Origin: Aulostomus chinensis
Lineage: Eukaryota; Chordata; Actinopteri; Syngnathiformes; Aulostomidae
Length of the DNA: 64,000 nucleotides
Assembly: GCA_037954235.1 (NCBI GenBank)
Contig: JBBMOA010000007.1
Coordinates: forward strand, 22,451,457-22,515,456
Reading direction: 5' to 3'
In this document: one piece after another, positions 56,780 through 64,000 of the stretch
Position numbering within the stretch: the first letter of the stretch is position 1
Layout of the letters: each line of letters begins with the position of its first letter
Position numbers and translations under genes: made by a program
The notes under the pieces: generated by a model
Told to the model about the DNA's origin: nothing
The model's database searches: none
Seen by the model: only the letters and a program-made list of their open reading frames with translations

Positions 56780-59700
56780 GTAGGTTCCTTTTTTCCCGTA
56801 GTTGAACGGCGACAGTCCCGCGAGTCCTCCCATCATTAGCCGAGAGGACAAATAGTTCCGAATTAATTTGTGCCACTACTTAATGGGTAGTAGTGCCTCT
56901 GTTTTCTGTTGTCATTTTACCATGTAAAAACAAATAAATCGCCTTCTCTCATTCCGTTTTATTTGAGCTGTAGTAATCTAGTGATATGAAGACCATATTC
57001 TTAGCGTTTACTATTAAATTCACAGTACGTTAAAATTAGTTAAGAGCTCGTGGGTAAACTATCAGCATAAGGACAGCCTCATCTTCAAACCACATCTTGA
57101 TATCACTCCGCCAATCTACACGTCCTAAAAACAACGGTAAAGGTGCAGCTCTATATAGAAAATGCATTGATATAACTATGTCAGCCTCATTATAATCAAC
57201 AACTCTGGCTAAAAAAGCTGTGGAAATCTGGTATAGGTGATGATTAGATCATTGCCTTTGAGTTTTTTCAGAAAGGTGCTACCAAAATTATTTAGCATGA
57301 GTAAAGTAGAGGAAATCAGTTGCTACCCACAGTTTATTCCACTTAGTGTCCATTCAATATGACTGTTTGTTTTCATGGATGACTGTATAGTCAGATGTAA
57401 TCTCGATGCAGATGTAACCTTATTGGCTGAATTACGATATGTGCCTATATGTGTATCCCTGTTAACCCTATCCTCCCCTCTAATCTCATAGTATCAGCAG
57501 TACCCTTATGGACATGGAAAGTACGGTGTCCAGTGGGCGCTCCACTCCTGCCATGATAATGGGACAGAGCAGCGCCAGCTCCTCCAGGGCTAAAACGGTG
57601 GCTTACCCTTGTTGCTGGGACCTCTGTCCACAGTACTTTAACTCCAGTCCTGATCTGGCTGAGCACATCAGGGGCATTCATGTGGATGGACAGAGAGGAG
57701 GGGTCAGTACTTTGCACTAACTCCTTATCTATCTCCTTTATTCATTCTGACAGGTAGACTAGTTGATGTCTAGAGACATTGAAGGTATCTAAATTACAGG
57801 ACATGTTCCTTCTGAAAATTGCACACTGCATTTATGAGCTATCCATCTTACAAGAAATTATGATGCTTTAGTATTTCGATTTATTTACAATATTAAGACC
57901 ACGTCAAACAAAATAAGTTTAATATTTCATAGTAGAGATGGTTATTTCCAAACCTTGAAATATGTGCTGTTGATGCTAAATACAATTAGAGATGAAGTTA
58001 TTTAATTTATTTATAAATGGGCCTTTTCTTTCTTGAAGACAAAGTAGATACCAGAAAACCTACCCATTGATTCATCTGTAAATGGCATCCAAGAATGTCT
58101 CAAAGCTCCACTGTTGGATTATAACTTGATGTACACTGTCTAAGGGAATCATTATTGACATTATATTAAATAAACCAACTCCAAAATGTTCAAATCCTCA
58201 CTCTCTCTTGCATTCTATCTCTCTGTCTGCCTGTCTCTCTTTGTCTCAGGTGTTTGTGTGTCTATGGAAGGGCTGCAAGGTGTATAACACTCCGTCCACC
58301 AGTCAAAGTTGGCTTCAGAGACACATGTTGACCCACAGTGGAGATAAACCCTTCAAGGTAAAACCAGTAACTCAGAGAAATGTTCATCTCAGCTGAGATT
58401 TTTACATATCTGACCAGTAAATCAAACTACAGGTGGCATCTTGTTTACTCTGTGTGATCGCAGGTTTATAATGGGACAATAATTCTGTGGTTGGCAGCAA
58501 CAACTTCAGCTGGCTCTTTTTCCTCCTCGTTCGCGTGGAAACGTGTAATGTGGTTTCTCACATTTGTTGTGTTCCCAAAATATTTTAAGCTTGTATGACA
58601 CAGCTTGCATATTGTCTGGCTTCGTGAAAGCCAAAGTGCTTCCAGATGCTCGCTTAAATCCAGCAGGTGCGGGTCGGAGTTTATGCTCAGCCATTGTAGT
58701 AGCTTGTTGCACTTAAGTGCACCACCATAGACTGTCCGGGCGGCACTTCCGAGTTCCACCTTAGCATCGGTTATTGACATTTACGAATCGATAACGACCC
58801 ATCAACGTCCGCATCGTGACGCATCTATGAATCGATTATTTCCCTCACCCCTACGGTTACCTCACATAAAAGGTAGTTAGCACTTTTTAATCCTCAATTG
58901 TCGGTTGTTTTCAGTGCACATTTCAGTCTCAGTAGGGCTTCACCGTTTAACGTATAGCTGTTGAAACAGAACAGAGATTATCGTAATTGAGATGAGGCTG
59001 AACAAAGAATCAGAATTTTCATTGAAATCACAGTATGACCATTGCTGAAGGCAGAATGTCTGTCAATATACATTACATTTTTCCTGCAGAGATATCCCAG
59101 CCTGCTAATTATATTCTAAACAAATGTCTTTGTTTGGTACAGATCCCTGCAAAAATTGCACAATTACCATTTCAATATGCTTTCAGAGAAGATGTGAATC
59201 ATGAAACACGAATAATGATTCTGTCTAATATTGTGAATCAAAGCTCATTTGCAATATCTGCCAAGAAATTTAAATGAGATAAATAATGCAATTCTTTCAG
59301 CTATAATAAAAAATTGCATCTTTATCAGCTGGTTCTGGGCATTTGTGTGGAAAATCTAGGATACCTTTTAAATTTAGAACCTCCCTCCAACTCTTGCTCC
59401 TAATTTTGTTAAAACTTTACATTTAATCGTTCAGTATACTTAAAGGCGTAGAAACAAACATTCATTAATTGTAAACAAGGTAAAAGTTTTAACTAATTGT
59501 GATGTTGGTTTTAATTCATGTTGCCGTGCTCTGTTTTAGATGTTACTCTTCTCAACTCTTCTGATTCAGATGAATGTATTGTTGTCAGACTTCTTCAGAG
59601 TTGTACAGTAACTATCCTTTGCTCTGCTGCAGTGTGTTGTGGGTGGCTGCAATGCCAGCTTTGCTTCCCAGGGCGGTCTGGCTCGCCATGTACCCAGCCA

Positions 59701-61943
59701 CTTTAGCCAGCAGAGCTCGTCCAAAATGTCCAGCCAGGCCAAACTCAAGGAGGAGTCGCCCTCCAAGGCTGGTCTCAACAAGAGGAAGAAACTCAAGAAC
59801 AAACGCAGGTGCTCCCTACGTACGTACCTAACAGGCACACTGGTTAACCTGCTCTCAAAGTGTTTCTCACTCTGATTTTACATGGGTACAACTTCAGAAA
59901 CATTGAAATTCAGTTTGTAATCTTTACTAACAGAGTTTTGCTAAAACAGATGTCCTCAGCTTTTAAGCACCTACGCATCTGTTATTTGAGGAGCCTGATC
60001 TAGTTTACATGGAGACACACTCAAACACCTACACACGCAAATGTATTTTATTTCTTAACCCAGTGGTTCCTTAAACTGTGGGGCATGTTGGCAAACTGAA
60101 AAGTGAGGTGCAGAAGGGCGCAGGGTCCAAAAGTAGCACCTGCCATCCACCGCTTTTGGTGTGTAAATTCCAAAGGTCAATCCACCATCTGACGTCTAAA
60201 TGTTTAAACCAAAATAGTGACATAATCAGTATTTGATCACATTGAAATGAAAGGGCTGGAATGTTCGAGATGACTTGTTTTAACCCTGCTTCACGAAAAC
60301 TCTTATCTTTCAAGACACATCACATAGCTACAATTGAGAGACGCAGTCATGCCATTTCCTCTTCAGAACAAGATAAATTGGCCAGTGCTTGTAAAAGCAC
60401 AAACGAGTGACGTAACAGTCAATTCAGTTGCCCCTCGTGAACTTATGCTAAAGGACATATATAACATTGTTAGAGAACTTAGTGACAATCTCAAAACAAT
60501 TACATTAGAGGGCCTTGACTGAAAAAGTTTGGGACCTGCTGCCTTAACTCCTAACCATTTTATTACCTTAAGCATCATAACCTACTGAAGAGCACTAACT
60601 ATTCCTCTGAATGTAACTTGAACTGGTTTCAATCTGAACTCTCAAACTAAGAGTTTATGTCAAAACGGGTTGTGGGGCTCGGCTGGGATGTGCTTATAAT
60701 GCAGAAACGTCATGTCAGCAATGATAAATTATGTCTATACAATAATCTCAACTGAAATGTCCATCCATCCATTATCTTTCGCTTATTCCAACTAAGGGTC
60801 GCGGGGGGCTGGAGCCTATCCCAGCATCTACGGGCGAGAGGCGGGGTTCACCTTGGACAGGTCACCAGTCCATCAAAAGACCAACATAGAGAGACAAATA
60901 ACCATTCACACTCACAGTCACACCTACGGTCAATTTAGAGGATCAATCAGCCTCGTCCCCAATTGCATGTCTTTGGATGGTGGGACGAAGCTGGAGTACC
61001 AGAGAGAACCCATGCAGGCACGGGGAGAACATGCAAACTCTACACACAAAGAGCCGCGCCCGAGCCGGGACTCGAACCCGGAACCTCCTTGCTGTGAGGC
61101 GACAGTGCTAACCACTGCACCACCGTGCAGCCCAAATTGAAATGTCTCTGGCAAAATTGAACTCGTGTACACAGACAAGTAGAAACATGTTCTTGTTTCG
61201 CCTAGACCGTTCAGCATTTCGGAGACGGCCTTGGTGTTTATTAGTATAGTTTCCACTAGTTGGTGCATATTTGCCCAGGTACATGGTGATCAATAGCTGC
61301 TTGGTGGGATGTTTCACCTTTATAGCTCATTAAGAAGTCCTTCTGAGAGGTGAAACATCTTCAGTTGTCTCCAGCTAAGTCCATTATTTGCTTCAATTCT
61401 CCTTGGATATTCATGGATCCTGGGCTAAGACCATCCTTGTCTTAACAGAGAATTCTTTTGGTCCTCGGTTTTATAAAATTAAGTTTGTTAACTTGAGTAA
61501 AAAAGGAAAATCTTAATCTAACTGCATTACAACATTAATAAAACATGGCCTGCCACAATACAGTAAATCCCATAACAAAGATGTTACCTGTTCAAGAATA
61601 GAACAAGCAACGTTGCAGGTTTTTACAGGGAAGGAGATGGTGGAATAAGTTGATATTGTTAGTTCTGCAGCATCAATTTTGATGAAGGGAAAAAAATAAT
61701 TATGGTTAGTTAAAGAAAGACAAACTAGTCATAAACATTTTATGTACATATGCCACATGAAAATCTTGCCGTTATATTTGTTTGGCAGCTGATCTGAGTT
61801 TGTCCCGTTTCCTTCCAGCGAGGCCACACGACTTCTTTGATGCACAAACCATGGATGCCATTCGCCACAGGGCTATTTGTCTGAACCTTGCTACTCACAT
61901 TGAAAGTGTGGGCAATGGCCACAGCGTGGTCTTTCACAGCACG
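56241..61943 (+). CDS. aebp2: aebp2, AE-binding protein 2, PRC2 accessory zinc-finger protein (3' partial, 5 exons)
   Basis: Five exons join in frame to 1170 bases (390 residues). In order they give a 180-residue acidic, Ser/Glu-rich N-terminus, the conserved DGEPLSRMDSED-SISST block, three C2H2 fingers (CCWDLC...; VCLWKGC...; CVVGGC...), a lysine/arginine stretch KKLKNKRR, and RPHDFFDAQTMDAIRHRAIC to VVFHST. This is AEBP2, a nuclear protein that joins SUZ12-EZH2-EED with JARID2 (PRC2.2) and promotes H3K27 methylation. In human AEBP2 about 70 more residues follow VVFHST. That part was not found before 64000, so the gene runs out of the window. It lies 1.4 kb downstream of plekha5, same strand, as in mammals. 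Confidence 0.95.
56780..57491 (+). other. aebp2: aebp2 intron 1
   Basis: 712 bases. In mammals a short AEBP2 isoform starts from an alternative first exon. I looked for an equivalent ATG plus donor here and saw none. Confidence 0.85.
57492..57702 (+). CDS. aebp2: aebp2 exon 2: zinc finger 1
   Basis: The leading T completes AGT (S), then the exon reads ISSTLMDMESTVSSGRSTPA, a short serine linker, and finger 1: CCWDLCPQYFNSSPDLAEHI then RGIHVDGQRGG. The C-x4-C and H-x4-H ligands are intact. It ends on a whole codon before GTCAGT. Confidence 0.97.
57703..58249 (+). other. aebp2: aebp2 intron 2
   Basis: 547 bases. AT-rich, with a CT-rich end before the acceptor. Confidence 0.88.
58250..58357 (+). 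CDS. aebp2: aebp2 exon 3: zinc finger 2
   Basis: Thirty-six codons read VFVCLWKGCKVYNTPSTSQS then WLQRHMLTHSGDKPFK. Finger 2 has C-x4-C and H-x3-H, and HSGDKPFK is the linker to finger 3. Essentially identical to mammalian AEBP2. Frame-neutral. The donor is GTAAAA. Confidence 0.98.
58358..59632 (+). other. aebp2: aebp2 intron 3, carrying a hAT transposon fragment
   Basis: 1.3 kb. The first half contains the transposon fragment listed separately. The rest is AT-rich unique sequence. Confidence 0.88.
58466..58853 (-). mobile_element. hAT-type transposon 5' fragment with BED zinc finger
   Basis: Read on the minus strand, the fragment starts TAGGGGTGAGGGAAATAAT, a hAT-like terminus, and contains an ATG at 58780. 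The frame includes ICKLCHTSLKYFGNTTNVRN and HITRFHANEEE, a BED finger with C-x2-C and H-x4-H ligands as in ZBED and hAT transposases. The frame stops after about 104 codons without the catalytic or dimerisation domain, and no 3' terminus was found. It is a dead 5' remnant, inserted antisense in aebp2. Confidence 0.75.
59633..59819 (+). CDS. aebp2: aebp2 exon 4: zinc finger 3 and basic stretch
   Basis: Sixty-two codons plus one base. Finger 3 is CVVGGCNASFASQGGLARHV then PSH, followed by FSQQSSSKMSSQ, KEESPSKAGLNKRKKLKNKR and RCSL. The basic run resembles a nuclear localisation or DNA-contact element. Mammals have RRRSLP where this reads RRCSLP. The donor used is TAC|GTACGT. A second GT donor exists 11 bases upstream, at 59809. 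Confidence 0.96.
60061..60541. mobile_element. Non-autonomous hAT element (MITE)
   Basis: The left end CAGTGGTTCCTTAAACTGTG and the right end AAAAAGTTTGGGACCTGCTG are imperfect inverted copies of the hAT-type terminus CAGTGGTTCCCAAACTTTTT. Flanking 8-bp sites TCTTAACC (60053-60060) and CCTTAACT (60542-60549) match at six of eight bases, fitting an aged hAT target duplication. The interior has a 62-codon open frame with no recognisable transposase. Confidence 0.75.
60761..61137 (-). mobile_element. tRNA-derived SINE, copy 3 (antisense)
   Basis: The reverse complement starts GGGCTGCACGGTGGTGCAGT and has the same A and B boxes (B box GGTTCGAGTCC) and GGATGGATGG tail as copies 1 and 2. The target duplication TGAAATGT lies at 60753-60760 and 61138-61145, extended to ten bases with one mismatch. 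The 95-112-codon open frames across it are artefacts. Confidence 0.88.
61309..61358. repeat. 11-bp perfect inverted repeat, probable dispersed-repeat remnant
   Basis: ATGTTTCACCT at 61309-61319 and AGGTGAAACAT at 61348-61358 are exact reverse complements around 28 bases. The GAGGTGAAAC-TCTTC string is common in fish repeats, so this is probably an old element end. Confidence 0.5.
61819..61943 (+). CDS. aebp2: aebp2 exon 5: RPHDFFDAQTMDAIRHRAIC
   Basis: Two bases complete a proline, then the exon reads RPHDFFDAQTMDAIRHRAIC and LNLATHIESVGNGHSVVFHS plus T. It is the start of the conserved AEBP2 C-terminal region. It ends on a whole codon before GTAAGT. In mammals VIAKRKEDSGKIKLLL follows. Confidence 0.97.
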
Positions 61944-64000
61944 GTAAGTGTGTGTGTGCAGCTGATGGAGATCCTTTAGTGTTTGTCCCTGGCTACATGT
62001 TATAATTTTAATTGGTTTAAACTTGAACCTCTTTTACACAGCCTGTTCAGGGAGGGAATATTGTCCCGATATTATGCCTCATCCCTGTGTGTGAAGTATT
62101 CAGACAGGATAGGGGGATGGATTTTTTCTGCTGTTAACCTGGCAGTGGAGGTCGTTTACTAGCTGAAACAATGTTTTCAGTCAATAACATGTGACACTGG
62201 AAGGACATTCCTTGTTTAAAATGAGAAATCTTGGTTGACTATCAAAAGTCTGATCTTAACAACAGAGGTTTGTGGAAAGGCGACATAGATCTCTCCAGAA
62301 TAGAGGTCTTTGATGCTGACCAGTTGTTCCAGACTGTGTTTTAAAAGAGTTATGTACAAATTGAGACCATTCATCACGCTTGTTACCCTCCCTACTAATG
62401 GTCAACCAACAAAGAGCCAAATATGTTTCTAATGATGTATTGGTCAAATGACATAGTAGCAGTGGTTGCAGTTTTCTTATACCAAGTCTGGTTGTTTTTT
62501 TGTTTTTGTTTTTTTTAAATGCATGATTGTTGTCATGGTTAAACCCACATGATTTTCTTCCTTCTTTATTTTTCCTTTTGGACAATAGGGGGCATGAAAG
62601 AATCACTATTGGAAAATCCGCCTCTGTTCACTGCAGATTTTTTTCCAGTGCACTTGAAGTGAACCCTGTGAATTGCCCGAAGGCTTGGCGTTGTTTTTCT
62701 CTGAATCAGGCTTCACAGGATAGAAAATTGGGTTGTTTTTGTGTATGGCGCTTGCTTCATTCTTAACCTGATGTGTGTGATACAGTAATAATGAGCTCCT
62801 AAGTGCCTTTGTACCTTACAACCGGGGCCATATCTGAGCAGTCGCCCCCCCCCCCCCCCCCCAAAAAAACCCCAACCAAAACAAGTTTTCCAGTGATATT
62901 CTCACACTCAGTGACACTGAATTCAAACGTCTAGTAAAGGAATTATTTTTAAAAAAGATTATTGACGTTGGATGTGAATGGACCAAGTGTCAGATTTTTT
63001 TTTATTTTTTATTTTTTGAATGACTATTCCAAAGTAGCTCCACTAGGGAGCACTCTGTCTTCTATTGTTGAAAATGTCTATTGAAAGCTGGGGTCATTAT
63101 CTAGTGTCTAATTCCCAAAATACTGCTTATTTACAAACTCACACAGCTCAGTCTCCCATTACACTTGGTGTAGTAGTTTATTCCTTAGACATTTACTTTG
63201 AAAATGGGCACTTAATAGACATGTGCTGAATTTACAGTGTATTACCTGTTCGTAGCATTTTAAAGCAGAAATATATCTATTTGCAGAAGTTGATTACTTA
63301 GGTTGTAGTTTTCAGTGGTGCATAATTTTCAAAGGTTTCATATTATCTGGCCACCTTACTTACACACATGCGAGCAGAACTGAAGCATCTGTCAGTTCTT
63401 CATAATGCACTCCTGGCAACACCACCACCACCCAGCACAACCTCAACAACTAGAAAATCATGTTACCTTGTTGACAGTGTTAACAAAACTGAAGACTTGT
63501 AAGCTTTGTGAAAGCCGGGTTCCTTGCAGAGCCCTTGTTTTTTATAGTACATAAGTCATGAAGCCTTAGACCTTGATGCCATTGAATAAATGGCCTTGGT
63601 TTTCACTGTTATTTAGGCAGCACTGTTGGCTGATAGTGGAGTTTTACCATCAGTGTTATTCTCACTACTGTTTAGTTCTTCTTAAATCAGTTCCTTTCAA
63701 CTTGTTTCTGCTCTGCTCCCACAAACCTCAACTGCTCTCCACCAGCCAAGAATTTAAAAAGAAAAGCTGAAGGGAAAAAAATGTGAAGATAAAGCTTGGG
63801 AAGAGGTTAAAAGAGGTAACTGCATATTTGGACACAGGCTGAGAAGGAGGAAGAGCCAGCCGGGGCTGGGAGAGATGACAAGAGAAAGGGGTTAACGGAG
63901 GGTCAGGGTCATGGAATCGGAAGGAGATCTGGTCAGTTTGGCAAAGGTTCTGCTTCTGTCTACCCCTGGAGGATTGTGGTGAGAAGAACTGTGATGCTGT
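61944..64000 (+). other. aebp2: aebp2 intron 5, incomplete
   Basis: The expected next exon (VIAKRKEDSGKIKLLL) was not found, so this is intron to the window edge. It contains a C18 run (62845-62862) directly followed by A7, and CTCF-like strings at 62582-62595 and 63040-63053. Confidence 0.8.
63040..63053 (+). promoter_or_regulatory. CTCF-like motif in aebp2 intron 5
   Basis: CCACTAGGGAGCAC agrees with the CTCF core CCASYAGRKGGCRS at 13 of 14 positions. A weaker candidate, ACAATAGGGGGCAT (11 of 14), lies at 62582-62595 in the same orientation. Function not shown. Confidence 0.4.

Larger units (their letters stand above)
59820..61818 (+). other. aebp2: aebp2 intron 4 with a hAT MITE and SINE copy 3
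   Basis: 2.0 kb, about 40 percent of it transposon-derived: a hAT MITE (60061-60541), a SINE (60761-61137) and an inverted repeat (61309-61358). Confidence 0.87.

Noticed and set aside
56339..56851. 170-codon minus-strand frame
   Set aside because: It is the antisense shadow of aebp2 exon 1, whose acidic Glu/Ser codons leave the reverse frame open.

Overview
This is vertebrate nuclear DNA, most likely from a teleost fish. It has split genes with GT-AG introns, low gene density, long (CA)n/(GT)n microsatellites, three copies of one tRNA-derived SINE and hAT-type transposon debris. No bacterial, plasmid or phage feature was seen. Species cannot be named from the sequence alone.

Two protein genes lie head to tail on the + strand, both incomplete. 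The first is plekha5 (PEPP2 family, WW-PH scaffold), read as 25 coding exons from 18423 to the stop codon at 53567-53569. All 25 join in frame and give 1203 residues: the end of the second WW domain, a phosphoinositide-binding PH domain, a long serine/proline-rich linker, coiled coils, and a C-terminus ending HFMCV. The exons for WW1 and the start of WW2 were not found and should lie upstream of the window. The second is aebp2 (PRC2 accessory zinc-finger protein), five coding exons from 56241 to 61943 (390 residues: acidic N-terminus, three C2H2 fingers, basic stretch, start of the C-terminal region). Its last exon or exons lie beyond 64000. Human PLEKHA5 and AEBP2 are neighbours in the same order and orientation on 12p12, so the synteny supports both names.

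Layout: 1-8.9 kb is non-coding and probably a plekha5 intron. 8.96-9.36 kb is a CpG-rich promoter-like block ending in a good splice donor. 9.4-18.4 kb is intron with a SINE and a cluster of CAGCTG E-boxes. 18.4-53.6 kb holds the plekha5 exons. 53.6-54.9 kb is the 3' UTR and poly(A) signals. 54.9-56.2 kb is a short intergenic region. 56.2-64 kb is aebp2, with a hAT fragment, a hAT MITE and a SINE in its introns.

The most useful leads are a possible in-frame 39-nt microexon between the WW and PH domains (21116-21154), a possible alternative C-terminal exon (53792-53861), a strong intronic hairpin (25311-25351), a run of ten consecutive frame-neutral exons (36801-46956), and GT repeats just upstream of the last two plekha5 splice acceptors. 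No undescribed multi-gene system was found.
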